Positions 47,052 through 55,884 of a DNA stretch of 64,000 nucleotides are shown piece after piece. Both the position numbers and the translations under genes were made by a program. The stretch is from NCBI RefSeq assembly GCF_963668385.1, contig NZ_OY764327.1, positions 5,836,724 to 5,900,723 of the forward strand. The letters are read 5' to 3'. Position 1 is the stretch's first letter. The number at the start of each line of letters is the position of its first letter. The notes beneath the pieces were generated by a model. The model saw only the letters and a list, made by a program, of their open reading frames with translations, had not been told where the DNA came from and did not search any database. The stretch is from an uncultured Carboxylicivirga sp. (lineage in GTDB: Bacteria > Bacteroidota > Bacteroidia > Bacteroidales > Marinilabiliaceae).

Positions 47052-47951
47052 ATGAAACCAAAGAAAAAAATAGCAATACAGGGTTGGCCAGGCGCAAACC
47101 ACGAAATAGCTGCCAAAGCCTATTTTGAAGAGGATAATCTGGAGATGATTCCTTGCCTTACCTTCCCCGATTTGTTTCAAACATTAAAAGAGGATAGATC
47201 CATTTACGGGATTATTGCTATTGAAAATACTTTGGTAGGTAGCATCTTGCAAAACTACACCATGCTAAAGGATAGCGATCTGGTAATTATTGGCGAATAC
47301 AAATTACGCATCAAGCACCAGTTGATGGCCTTACCCGGACAAACCATTGAAGATATCCGCGAGGTTCACTCGCACCCAATGGCTCTGGCACAATGCGAGG
47401 AGTACTTTAAAGATTATCCACACATTAAATTGATTGCTTCAGAAGATACTGCCTTAAGTGCTAAACTAATTTACGAAGAAAAACGAGAGGGTATTGCGGC
47501 TATTGCCTCTGAACTAGCAGCTGATATGTACCATCTTAATATTATTGCCAGCGGAATAGAAACCAATAAACGTAACTACACCCGCTTTTTGGTTATTACC
47601 GACAGAGCTTTAACCGAAACTGACGAATTATTAGCTCAAAACCGCATTAATAAATCATCATTGGTATTTTCATTACCTCACGATGAAGGAAGCTTATCTA
47701 AAGTGCTAACCGTTTTGAGTTTTTATAACATAAACTTAACTAAAATTCAATCTCTACCCATTGTTGGACAAGAGTGGGAGTATTTATTTTACATCGATCT
47801 TACATTTAATGATTATAAACGCTATTTACAATCATTAGATGCGATACGACCTTTGTGCAAAAAATTAAAGATTTTAGGTGAGTACGAAAAAGGAAAACAA
47901 TCATACCCTATTCAAAACGGTAATATAGTAGAAACTGCAAATCATGAATAA
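47052..47951 (+). CDS. pheA: Prephenate dehydratase
   Basis: This 299-residue enzyme converts prephenate to phenylpyruvate. The catalytic domain has IAIQGWPGANHEIAA, IENTLVGSI, SHPMALAQCEEYF and the NYTRFLVI motif (Thr-Arg-Phe at the active site). A C-terminal ACT domain (from about residue 200) has DEGSLSKVLTVL and KIQSLP, the places of the GALV and ESRP motifs, so Phe feedback is likely. No chorismate mutase domain is attached; that activity is in the third gene. It overlaps the aminotransferase gene by eight bases. Confidence 0.95.
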   Translation: MKPKKKIAIQGWPGANHEIAAKAYFEEDNLEMIPCLTFPDLFQTLKEDRSIYGIIAIENTLVGSILQNYTMLKDSDLVIIGEYKLRIKHQLMALPGQTIEDIREVHSHPMALAQCEEYFKDYPHIKLIASEDTALSAKLIYEEKREGIAAIASELAADMYHLNIIASGIETNKRNYTRFLVITDRALTETDELLAQNRINKSSLVFSLPHDEGSLSKVLTVLSFYNINLTKIQSLPIVGQEWEYLFYIDLTFNDYKRYLQSLDAIRPLCKKLKILGEYEKGKQSYPIQNGNIVETANHE

Positions 47952-49113
47952 CATAAAACCAGCCGATAGAATCAACCAGGTAGAAGAATACTACTTTTCT
48001 ATCAAACTAAAAGAGCTTGACAAATTACGTAAAGAAGGTAAGTCAATTATTAATCTGGGTATTGGAAACCCTGATATGGCCCCTGCCCCATCGGTTATTG
48101 AAGAAATTGCAAAACAGAGCCAGGTAGAGACCAATCATGGTTACCAAAGCTATGTGGGTATTCCTGAACTTCGTGAAGCTTTCAGTAGCTGGTACGAGAG
48201 ATATTACGGTGTAAAAGCCGATGCTACAACAGAGATTTTACCATTGATGGGATCAAAAGAAGGAATCATGCACATTACTCTTGCATTCCTTAATCCGGGC
48301 GATGGAGTATTGGTTCCTAATCCGGGATATCCAACTTATGCATCAGCAAGTAAAATTGCACAAGCTACTTTAATCCCTTATGATTTGGATGAAAACAATG
48401 GCTGGTTACCTAACCTCGATGAACTGGAGAAACAGGATTTGAGCAAGGTGAAACTCATGTGGATTAACTATCCAAACATGCCAACAGGTGCCAATGCCAA
48501 TACCAGCTTTTTCGAGAAGGTGATTGCCTTTGGAAAGAAGCACAACATCGTTATTTGTAACGATAACCCATATAGCTTTATCCTGAATGATTCACCTCAG
48601 AGTATTTTATCTATTGAAGGAGCCAAAGACATTGCCATTGAGCTGAACTCACTGAGCAAATCACACAATATGGCCGGATGGCGTGTGGGTGCAGCATTCT
48701 CAAACCCTACTTTCATTCAATATATATTAAGAGTGAAAAGTAATATGGACTCAGGAATGTTCAGACCCTTACAATTAGCGGCTGTTAAAGCTTTGGAACT
48801 AGACAGCGACTGGTACAGCACCGTTAACCAAGAATACAAACAACGCAGAGTACTGGTTCAGGATATAATGGACATACTGGAATGTACTTACGATACCAAT
48901 CAAACAGGAATGTTTGTATGGGCTCGTATTCCTGAGAAATATAAAGATAGTGGTGAATTATCTGACAAGATCTTATACGGAGTTGATGTATTTATCACAC
49001 CTGGCCTGATATTTGGTGAGATTGGCAACCGATACATACGAATAAGCCTGTGCACTAAACAAGAAGTATTAATTGAAGCAAAACAAAGAATAGAAAATAT
49101 AATAAAACAATAA
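47944..49113 (+). CDS. Class I/II aminotransferase, probably for aromatic amino acids
   Basis: This 389-residue PLP enzyme has INLGIGNPDMAPAP, MGSKEGIMHI, VLVPNPGYPTYAS, NYPNMPTGA, and the PLP Lys in ELNSLSKSHNMAGWRVG. It resembles the LL-diaminopimelate/aspartate aminotransferase group; its place between pheA and DAHP synthase suggests it transaminates phenylpyruvate and hydroxyphenylpyruvate. It overlaps the end of pheA and lies 2 bases before the next gene. Confidence 0.9.
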   Translation: MNNIKPADRINQVEEYYFSIKLKELDKLRKEGKSIINLGIGNPDMAPAPSVIEEIAKQSQVETNHGYQSYVGIPELREAFSSWYERYYGVKADATTEILPLMGSKEGIMHITLAFLNPGDGVLVPNPGYPTYASASKIAQATLIPYDLDENNGWLPNLDELEKQDLSKVKLMWINYPNMPTGANANTSFFEKVIAFGKKHNIVICNDNPYSFILNDSPQSILSIEGAKDIAIELNSLSKSHNMAGWRVGAAFSNPTFIQYILRVKSNMDSGMFRPLQLAAVKALELDSDWYSTVNQEYKQRRVLVQDIMDILECTYDTNQTGMFVWARIPEKYKDSGELSDKILYGVDVFITPGLIFGEIGNRYIRISLCTKQEVLIEAKQRIENIIKQ

Positions 49114-49115
49114 CC

Positions 49116-50216
49116 ATGGAAAATAAACTGGATTTACTACCATTGGAATTACCAGGATACAAACTGGAGCGTCCTATGTTGATTGCAGGCCCTTGTAGCG
49201 CCGAAACAGAAGAGCAAGTATTAACTACAGCTAAACAACTAGCTGCTCAGGGAGTGAAAATATTCCGTTCAGGAATTTGGAAACCACGTACTCGCCCGGG
49301 TGCTTTTGAAGGAGTTGGAACCGTTGGTTTACCTTGGTTGAAAAAGGTGAAAGAAGAAACGGGTATGTTTATCAGCATTGAGGTAGCCACAGCTCATCAT
49401 GTATACGAAGCCTTGAAATTTGGTGTGGATATGCTTTGGGTAGGTGCTCGTACTACTGCTAACCCTTTTGCAGTGCAGGAAGTAGCTGATGCATTAGCGG
49501 GTGTTGACATTCCTGTGTTGGTTAAAAACCCGGTAAATCCCGATTTAGAATTATGGATTGGTGCTATGGAAAGAATCAACCAGGCAGGCATTAAGCGTTT
49601 AGGTGCTATCCACCGCGGATTCAGTACTTACGACAAAACCAAATATCGTAACAATCCTGAGTGGCAGATTCCTATTGAGCTTCGTCGTCGTATTCCTAAT
49701 TTGCCAATCATTACTGACCCTAGCCACATCTCGGGTAAGAGTGAAATGATTGCTGAAGTATCGCAGGAAGCAATGGACTTAAACTTCGATGGTTTAATCA
49801 TCGAATCGCATATGTGTCCTGAAAAAGCATGGAGTGATGCCAGCCAACAGGTAACACCCGATCATTTAAAAACAATAATGGATGACTTGGTGGTTCGCGA
49901 ATCAGCTATTGGTGAAAAACCACGTGTTGACTTAGATGAGTTACGTAAAAAAATCGATTTACTTGATCAACAATTGCTTGAGACATTAAGCTCACGTATG
50001 AAGATTTCGGAAGCTATTGGTAAGTACAAATATGATAACGATATTACCATTCTTCAAACTCGTCGTTACGATGAAATTATGAATAAACGTCGTAATCAGG
50101 CTGAGGAAAACAAATTGAATCCTGAATTTGTGGTAAAAGTGTTCGAACACATTCACGAGGAATCAATCAATCGTCAGAATATTGTGATGAATAAAGAATT
50201 ATCTAAGAAAAAATAA
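49116..50216 (+). CDS. Bifunctional DAHP synthase / chorismate mutase
   Basis: This 366-residue fusion has an N-terminal DAHP synthase (PMLIAGPCSAET, IFRSGIWKPRTRPGAFEG, MLWVGARTTANPFAVQE, IHRGFS, PIITDPSHISGK) and a C-terminal AroQ-type chorismate mutase (about 270-360; VDLDELRKKIDLLDQQLLETLSSRM, IGKYKYDNDI). It supplies both the entry of the shikimate pathway and prephenate. Physical fusion lets prephenate-branch signals control entry. A terminator follows it. Confidence 0.93.
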   Translation: MENKLDLLPLELPGYKLERPMLIAGPCSAETEEQVLTTAKQLAAQGVKIFRSGIWKPRTRPGAFEGVGTVGLPWLKKVKEETGMFISIEVATAHHVYEALKFGVDMLWVGARTTANPFAVQEVADALAGVDIPVLVKNPVNPDLELWIGAMERINQAGIKRLGAIHRGFSTYDKTKYRNNPEWQIPIELRRRIPNLPIITDPSHISGKSEMIAEVSQEAMDLNFDGLIIESHMCPEKAWSDASQQVTPDHLKTIMDDLVVRESAIGEKPRVDLDELRKKIDLLDQQLLETLSSRMKISEAIGKYKYDNDITILQTRRYDEIMNKRRNQAEENKLNPEFVVKVFEHIHEESINRQNIVMNKELSKKK

Positions 50217-50220
50217 TATC

Positions 50221-50258
50221 AAATTAAGGAGTAGTGATAATGCTACTCCTTAATTTTT
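50221..50258 (+). terminator. Terminator between the DAHP synthase and tyrA genes
   Basis: AAATTAAGGAGTAG (50221-50234) pairs with CTACTCCTTAATTT (50243-50256) over 8 bases. tyrA then starts at 50341, so it probably needs read-through or its own promoter. Confidence 0.88.
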
Positions 50259-50340
50259 ATCTATCGTTCGATTAATGTCTTAGCATTAAACTACTGACCA
50301 CTGACTACAATCTAACGATCTAACGATCTAATATTACATT

Positions 50341-51114
50341 ATGAAAATCTGTATTCTTGGAGCAGGGAAAATGGGTACCTGGTTAACCGATGCCCTTTGT
50401 CTCGATCATGAAGTTGCTATTTTTGACCGCGATATGAGCAAGCTTCGATACGTATTTAATACGCAACGTTTAACTAAATTCGAAGAAATTACCGAGTTTG
50501 CTCCTGAGATTTTAATCAATGCAGTAACACTTAAATATACCTTACCTGCTTTCAAAGAGGTATTACCCTATGTTCCTAAAACATGTATTTTATCCGATAT
50601 TTCATCGGTTAAAACAGGCCTTCAGGAATTTTACGAAGAAAGTGGTTATCGTTACGTGTCAACTCACCCTATGTTTGGTCCTACCTTTGCCAATCTTAAG
50701 GATTTGAGCATGCATCATGCCATTATTATTACACAAGGAGATCATTTGGGCAAAACCTTTTTTAAAGATTTCTTCAGCTCTTTAAAACTAAATATTCACG
50801 AATACAGTTTTGACGGACATGACGAAACCATTGCTTACTCTTTGTCTATCCCCTTTGCATCATCGTTGGTTTTTGGTGCGTGTATGAAACATCAGGAGGC
50901 TCCGGGTACAACCTTCAGCAAGCATATGGATATTGCCAAAGGTTTGATGTCGGAAGAAGATTATTTATTAACTGAGATTCTTTTTAACCCATACACTTAC
51001 CAACAGGTTGAGAATATACGTTTTCAACTTAAGAACTTATTGGGTCTGATTGAGAAGAAAGATACCGAAGGACTACAAGAGTTTATAAATATGGTTCGAA
51101 AGAATATTGAGTAA
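50341..51114 (+). CDS. tyrA: Prephenate dehydrogenase
   Basis: This 257-residue NAD(P)-dependent enzyme makes hydroxyphenylpyruvate from prephenate for Tyr. It has ICILGAGKMGTWLTDAL, LSDISSVKTGL, STHPMFGPTFANL, and a C-terminal dimerisation helix region. The order pheA, aminotransferase, DAHP synthase-mutase, tyrA is a complete terminal branch of Phe/Tyr synthesis. A 125-base gap with a terminator separates it from the rest. Its stop is followed 5 bases later by the repeat array. Confidence 0.9.
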   Translation: MKICILGAGKMGTWLTDALCLDHEVAIFDRDMSKLRYVFNTQRLTKFEEITEFAPEILINAVTLKYTLPAFKEVLPYVPKTCILSDISSVKTGLQEFYEESGYRYVSTHPMFGPTFANLKDLSMHHAIIITQGDHLGKTFFKDFFSSLKLNIHEYSFDGHDETIAYSLSIPFASSLVFGACMKHQEAPGTTFSKHMDIAKGLMSEEDYLLTEILFNPYTYQQVENIRFQLKNLLGLIEKKDTEGLQEFINMVRKNIE

Positions 51115-51119
51115 CCATT

Positions 51120-51863
51120 CCCCCCTCAGTCCTGCGGACAGCTCCCCAAGGGGAGCATGACCCCAAGTGAGCTGCCGGTAATGTAAATCAATCTTCCCCC
51201 AAGGGGAAGTGGTCGCAGACCGATGGGGGATCGTACCAGAAGAAAATAACTAAAGTAGGCAGAAGGATATTGAACACGCAGAACGATTCTGAACCCCTCT
51301 GTCCTGTGGGCTGCTTTCCAAAGAGAGTATTCCCCCTCAGTCAGTGAAATACTGACAGCTCCCCAAGGGGAGCATGACCCCAAGTGAGCTGCCGGTAATG
51401 TAAATCAATCTTCCCCCAAGGGGAAGTGGTCGCAGACCGATGGGGGATCGTACCAGAAGAAAATAACTAAAGTAGGCGGAGGGATATTGAACACACAGAA
51501 CAATTCAGAACCCCTCTGTCCTGTGGGCAGCTCCTCAAAGAGAGCATTCCCCCTCAGTCAGTGAAATACTGACAGCTCCCCAAAGGGAGCATAACCCCAA
51601 GTGAGCTGCCGGTAATGTAAATCAATCTTCCCCCAAGGGGAAGTGGTCGTAGACCGATGGGGGATCGTACCAGAAGAAAATAACTAAAGTAGGCAGAAGG
51701 ATATTGAACACACAGAACAATTCAGAACCCCTCTGTCCTGTGGGCAGCTCCTCAAAGGGAGTATTCCCCCTCAGTCAGTGAAATACTGACAGCTCCTCAA
51801 AGAGAGCATGACCCCAAGTGAGCTGCCGGTAATGTAAATCAATCTTCCCCCAAGGGGAAGTGG
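51120..51863. repeat. 217-bp tandem repeat array of double-hairpin modules, left part
   Basis: The motif CTTCCCCCAAGGGGAAG starts at 51193, 51410, 51627 and 51844, exactly 217 bases apart. Each unit has an A module (CCCCCTCAGTC, hairpin, GACAGCTCCCC, AA, GGGGAGC) and a B module (CTTCCCCC, AA, GGGGAAG, TGGTCGCAGACC, GATGGGGG); the reverse complement of B resembles A, so they are inverted partners. The first A hairpin reads GTCCTGCGGAC where later units have GTCAGTGAAATACTGAC: different sequence, same fold. The conserved spacer begins ATCGTACCAG. The fourth B module is broken by an IS21-family element. Confidence 0.9.
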
Positions 51864-51935
51864 TGTTTATTTCAATCAGAAAGTATACCAGTATTTCAAT
51901 CCAAAAGTATACCATTTCTTTTAAAAAGGAAAGAG

Positions 51936-51975
51936 AGATGATCGTTCTCTGGGGTACCCCAGAGAACGATCATCT
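51936..51975. repeat. 40-bp perfect palindrome inside the left end of the IS
   Basis: Bases 51936-51975 are a perfect inverted repeat centred at 51955/51956 on GGGGTACCCC, with the arms containing GATCGTTCTCT. A T-run follows on the plus strand from about 51986. It lies just beyond the istB stop and could be a two-way terminator that protects the IS or its host gene. Confidence 0.85.
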
Positions 51976-51999
51976 GGTGCGCGGATTTTTTTGTTTTTT

Positions 52000-52755
52000 T
52001 CATTTTTTCATCATTTGCTTTGTTTCTTTTAGTCTGTACGATTCACCATTCATATTTATTAAGTATGCCTTATGAGTCAGTCTGTCGACAAGAGCAGCTG
52101 TTAATACTGGATCTCCAAATATTTCTTCCCATCGATCAAAACCAAGATTGGTTGTAATAATGGTTGATTTACGTCCAACCCTTAATGATAAATGGTTAAA
52201 AAGAAGTTCAGAACCTTCTTTATCAAAGGAGATATAACCAAATTCATCACATATAACCAGATCGTATTTTTCAAACTTAAGTTCCATTTGGCGTAATGAA
52301 CGTTCAGAGTGAGCCTCTCGTAGTTGGGTTAGCAGTCGGTGCACCGTTGTAAAAAGCACTTTGTAGCCTTGCATGCAAGCTTTAAGACCTAAGCCTGTTG
52401 CAATATGAGTTTTACCCGTTCCCGGATTACCTGCCAATACTATGTTTTGACCTTCAGCGATAAAATCAAGCCTTTCCAACAATGGTAGTTTTTCATTTGC
52501 ATCGGGTGGCAACTGGTCTCTTTTTAAATCACCCAGATACATTTTAGCAGGAAAACCGGCTAACCTGATCTGTGATTTCTTTCGGTTTTCAAGGCGTACT
52601 TCAAACTCTTTTTCCATTAATTTGAGCAGATATTGTTCGTAATCCAGATTTTCTTTGGCTGCTTCCTGGGCTATATGCTTAAAATCTCTTCTGAAAACAG
52701 GCAATCTAAGCTCTTTGCTGTATTTGATGATTTCGTTATTTGTATAATTATCCAT
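52000..52755 (-). CDS. istB: IS21 helper ATPase IstB
   Basis: This 251-residue AAA+ ATPase has Walker A GNPGTGKTH (109-117) and Walker B LVICDEFGYISFD, followed by the sensor STIITTNLGFDRWEEIFGD. In IS21 elements it binds target DNA and activates the IstA transposase. It lies 11 bases downstream of istA and is full length, so the element could be active. Confidence 0.95.
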   Translation of the reverse strand: MDNYTNNEIIKYSKELRLPVFRRDFKHIAQEAAKENLDYEQYLLKLMEKEFEVRLENRKKSQIRLAGFPAKMYLGDLKRDQLPPDANEKLPLLERLDFIAEGQNIVLAGNPGTGKTHIATGLGLKACMQGYKVLFTTVHRLLTQLREAHSERSLRQMELKFEKYDLVICDEFGYISFDKEGSELLFNHLSLRVGRKSTIITTNLGFDRWEEIFGDPVLTAALVDRLTHKAYLINMNGESYRLKETKQMMKK

Positions 52756-52766
52756 GACTTGATTTT

Positions 52767-54299
52767 TTAATTTAGTAATGCTGTTATTTGAGATAATTGC
52801 TGTTTGGCCAGTCCGGTTGTTAAATCTGCTTGCTGTTGATAATTACTGTCTTGCTTATTCCCCAATAAGGCTTTTATCTGTTCTGATGTAATTTGTTGCA
52901 CACCGCAATCCAACAACCTTTTTACTGTGTTTTCAAGCCGTTCTCCTTCAATAGCGTATTTTTGGCAATAGGTTAATAGCTCTATAAAATCCTTAGGTAC
53001 ATCTATAAAAAATTCATCATACAGCCCTTTAAGATATTTACTGCAAGCCAGTGCTACACTTCCTTTTAGAGCTCCGGGCTTTTGCTTAAAAGTGGTAAGA
53101 TAATGCTCTATGGTTATGACCCATTGATGCAGCCCATAACATCGGGCATGCTTTGCAAGTAAAACACCTTCGGCATAAACAAGTATGTGATGGCTCATTA
53201 CCCTCACTTCCAACATGTGCCCAACCAAACGATCCGGCACTGAGTAACGATTGGTTCGGTAGCAAATAGTGGCATATTTGTCTACCCTAAGAAATTCTTC
53301 TTCGTAACACGATAATTTAGGAGGGCAGGATAATAAGGCTTGCTTCTCAATAGCAAATAACTCTGCTGCTGTTTTTCCGGTTAGTTGTTGTTTGGTACTA
53401 TTGACCTTTTGTATGGCTGTGTCAAGTTTCTTTTGTGCTGATTCGATAGTGTCAAAATGATCTGTCAGACTAAAAGCTTTACGTCTTATGTATTCAACAC
53501 TTCGTTCTACATGTCCTTTTTCATTGCCTCTGTAAGCATTGCAAAAGCGATGACTAAATTGATAATGACCTCGCATCCTTAATAGTGCTTTTGTGGGCTC
53601 TTTCTCATGTCTGCCAACAAAATTTGCCACTGCAACACGCATATTATCATATATCATTTGCTTATAAACTCCACCGGCAAATTCCATGAAAGAAACATGA
53701 GACTCCATAAAAGACAAAGTATCCTGACGCTGGTAAATGGCTGCATATCGATAATTGCTGTAAGTAGAGGTAAAAACAGCTAATTGTAATCGTACCAATC
53801 GTCCCTGGATGTAAAGTTTTATTTCACCCCAATCAAACTCACAACTCTCTCCAGGTTGGTACTCCTGGCGGATATATGCTTCTTTTGATGATGGAATGTT
53901 TTCTTTTTCCCGGATGTAATTACAAACGGTGGTATAGCCTATTTTAAATCCACATTCATTTAACTGCTCATGAATATCCTTTTTCTTCATTATTTGCTTG
54001 CGCAAACCGCCTTTTTGCTTTTGTGCATTAAGCAACAATAATCGGTCTATTTCTGCTTGAACTTCTTGTGTTAGCTTCAACTTGCTTCTGTCACCTTGTT
54101 TGTATTTTATTGGCTCTGTAAGGTAGTGTGTTAATAATGTTGTTGAACTCTTGTTTGACTGGCAATACTGTTCGTATTCTTCTATGTACTTTTTTACCGT
54201 TTTTCGGCTAATATTTAGTTCCCTTGATATGGCACGTTGACTTTTGCCTTCTCGGTAACTACTTATGATTATTTCTTGCTTTGTATACATACTTATCAT
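52767..54299 (-). CDS. istA: IS21 transposase IstA
   Basis: This 510-residue DDE transposase has an N-terminal helix-turn-helix (GKSQRAISRELNISRKTVKKYI) and an integrase core with Asp in CEFDWGEIKLY, Asp in MIYDNMRVAV and Glu in NEKGHVERSVEYI. A second start at MYTKQEI (54290) is possible. It is intact and followed by istB in the usual order. Confidence 0.95.
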   Translation of the reverse strand: MISMYTKQEIIISSYREGKSQRAISRELNISRKTVKKYIEEYEQYCQSNKSSTTLLTHYLTEPIKYKQGDRSKLKLTQEVQAEIDRLLLLNAQKQKGGLRKQIMKKKDIHEQLNECGFKIGYTTVCNYIREKENIPSSKEAYIRQEYQPGESCEFDWGEIKLYIQGRLVRLQLAVFTSTYSNYRYAAIYQRQDTLSFMESHVSFMEFAGGVYKQMIYDNMRVAVANFVGRHEKEPTKALLRMRGHYQFSHRFCNAYRGNEKGHVERSVEYIRRKAFSLTDHFDTIESAQKKLDTAIQKVNSTKQQLTGKTAAELFAIEKQALLSCPPKLSCYEEEFLRVDKYATICYRTNRYSVPDRLVGHMLEVRVMSHHILVYAEGVLLAKHARCYGLHQWVITIEHYLTTFKQKPGALKGSVALACSKYLKGLYDEFFIDVPKDFIELLTYCQKYAIEGERLENTVKRLLDCGVQQITSEQIKALLGNKQDSNYQQQADLTTGLAKQQLSQITALLN

Positions 54300-54392
54300 G
54301 TTTTATGAACGTAATAATCTTCGTTCATTTATGAATAACAAGTGGTATACTTTTCGATTAATATGTGGGGTACTTTCTTATTAATATATACA

Positions 54393-54418
54393 GGGAAGTG
54401 GTCGCAGACCGATGGGGG
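54393..54418. repeat. Right half of the B module split by the IS
   Basis: GGGAAGTGG followed by TCGCAGACC and GATGGGGG completes the fourth B module. It ends exactly one base before the stop codon of the DUF559 gene. Confidence 0.9.
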
Positions 54419-54817
54419 TTATAGTCCGAATTGCTTCTTCCTTTCTTCTACTTCTTGTGCCACAATTCCTAATGTGGTTGTTAGAAGATCTAGAATCATA
54501 CTATCGTCGAAGCGAAGTACTTTAAAACCTACTTCCTGCAAAAGCGCATCTCTTTTTGCATCTTTTTCAGCAGCTCCTTCTATAAGATGACTGGCTCCAT
54601 CGCATTCGATGATCAGTAGCAAATCGCGGCACATAAAATCAGCTATATAGTTTAATACCGGACGCTGACGTAAAAATTTAACACCCATCAAACTTCCTCG
54701 CAATCCAAACTTCCACAAATAAGCCTCCGACTTGGTAAAGTGCTTACGTAGATATCTGGCTCTTTCGGTCAGGTAAGGATTATAGTGCCAATTGTTTTTA
54801 GATGATGCAATTTCCAT
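54419..54817 (-). CDS. DUF559 endonuclease-like protein
   Basis: This 132-residue protein is a DUF559 family member, related to very-short-patch-repair and PD-(D/E)XK nucleases. Visible are NPYLTERARYLRKHFTKSEAYLW, then Asp60 in YIADFMC, Glu71 in IIECDG, and GFKVLRFDD at the end. The catalytic pattern appears intact. The stop codon abuts the B module on one side, and A modules begin 36 bases beyond the start on the other, so the gene sits in the place of the ordinary 60-80-base spacer between modules. It may be the mobilising or cutting partner of these repeats; that is inferred. Confidence 0.88.
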   Translation of the reverse strand: MEIASSKNNWHYNPYLTERARYLRKHFTKSEAYLWKFGLRGSLMGVKFLRQRPVLNYIADFMCRDLLLIIECDGASHLIEGAAEKDAKRDALLQEVGFKVLRFDDSMILDLLTTTLGIVAQEVEERKKQFGL

Positions 54818-54852
54818 GATTGATATTGGGGTTAAGTTCTGTTTTTAGTCCC

Positions 54853-55195
54853 CTCTGTCCTGCGGACAGCTTTCCCAAAAGAGCATTACCCCCTCAGTCC
54901 TGCGGACAGCTCCCCGAGGGGAGCAGGGCACCAGGGCGGCAGTCAGTCATGTAAATCAATCTTCCCCAAGGGGAAGTGGTCGTAGACCGATGGGGGATCG
55001 TACCAGAAGAAAATAACTAAAGTAGGCAGAGGGATATTGAACACACAGAACGATTCGGACCCCCTCTGTACTGTGGGCTGCTCTTCAAAGGGAGTATTCC
55101 CCCTCAGTCAGTGAAATACTGACAGCTCCCCAAAGGGAGCATTACCCCCTCTGTCCTCCGGCAGCTCCCCGAGGGGAGCAGTGCCCAAGGGTAGT
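54853..55195. repeat. Hairpin-module repeats, right part
   Basis: A modules start near 54853, 54890, 55060, 55100 and 55145, and one B module at 54961-54996 is followed by the same ATCGTACCAGAAG spacer as in the left part. The last module (CCCCCTCTGTCC to GGGGAGC) ends three bases before the stop codon of the next gene. The arrangement is the same family as 51120-51863 but without strict periodicity. Confidence 0.85.
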
Positions 55196-55197
55196 AT

Positions 55198-55884
55198 TTA
55201 CACGGTTTCTTCCTTATCAACTTCTGTTTGTTCGGCGATGGGTTTCGACGATCCATAAATTACATAATCGGTAAAATAAGCTTCGTTTTTACCCTTCCAA
55301 ATCAACTTTCCAATTTCGCAAGCTTCACTAATTAAAGCATACAATTCGTTGGCCATGGTAATTCGCTCCACCGATTTTTCGCGACGCTTGGACATTGCTA
55401 AGCTTTGTTCATCAATCACATCGTCTAATAAAGTGCGATTACTTAAAATTGAATCGATCAACACTTGCGAAACCTGACGATTTGCTAATATATTTAATCG
55501 CGACTCGGCTGTTTTGGCCACGTGTAAAGCATGTGTCACAAGCTCATTATCGGCAAGCTGATGGGTGCGACCAAATTGAAAAATATCATACTCTACCGAT
55601 TTTGAGCCATAGGTAAGGCGCGCACGATTACGTAAATCATTAATATCATTCTCAAGAGCCGACCGGATATTACCTTTTTTATCGGTCAGGAGCTTTTGCT
55701 CGCCTTCGTAGTAGGCATTCGATGGCATTTCTTTAAGGTTAGTACCCAAAGAGGCCATCTGCTCGAGTATATCATTACCCGAACCATATCCCTGAAATTG
55801 CTCTGTATCGCGTTTCATTACCACTTGTAACTTATCGTTACGTTGCAACAATTCTGCAATCGAAAATCCAAAATTAGTCCTCAT
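55198..55884 (-). CDS. Cytoplasmic protein of unknown function
   Basis: I do not recognise this 228-residue protein. It has no signal peptide or membrane segment, is rich in charged residues and long helices (about 20-60, 80-180), and ends in an acidic tail. The stop codon is next to the hairpin-repeat array, so the array may have inserted into its 3' flank. No partner gene is visible. Confidence 0.78.
   Translation of the reverse strand: MRTNFGFSIAELLQRNDKLQVVMKRDTEQFQGYGSGNDILEQMASLGTNLKEMPSNAYYEGEQKLLTDKKGNIRSALENDINDLRNRARLTYGSKSVEYDIFQFGRTHQLADNELVTHALHVAKTAESRLNILANRQVSQVLIDSILSNRTLLDDVIDEQSLAMSKRREKSVERITMANELYALISEACEIGKLIWKGKNEAYFTDYVIYGSSKPIAEQTEVDKEETV

Larger units (their letters stand above)
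51864..54392. mobile_element. IS21-family insertion sequence
   Basis: The element is 2529 bases and carries istA and istB on the minus strand. Its ends are imperfect inverted repeats: the left starts TGTTTATTTC and the right, read inward, TGTATATATT. Each end holds two copies of a sequence like AATCxxAAAGTATACCA, as typical of IS21. The flanks repeat GGGAAGTGG (51855-51863 and 54393-54401); 8-9 of these bases would be the target duplication, as the junction base is ambiguous. Removing the element restores an intact B module. Confidence 0.93.

Noticed and set aside
51126-51383. 85-codon minus-strand ORF in the repeat array
   Set aside because: It is made only of hairpin-repeat sequence, has no family match and changes between units do not keep a protein.
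51860-52075. 71-codon plus-strand ORF at the left end of the IS
   Set aside because: It crosses the IS junction, runs antisense to istB and through the palindrome and shows no protein signal.
51120-55195. CRISPR array
   Set aside because: Units are 217 bases with palindromes and near-identical spacers; no short direct repeat with unique spacers and no cas genes.
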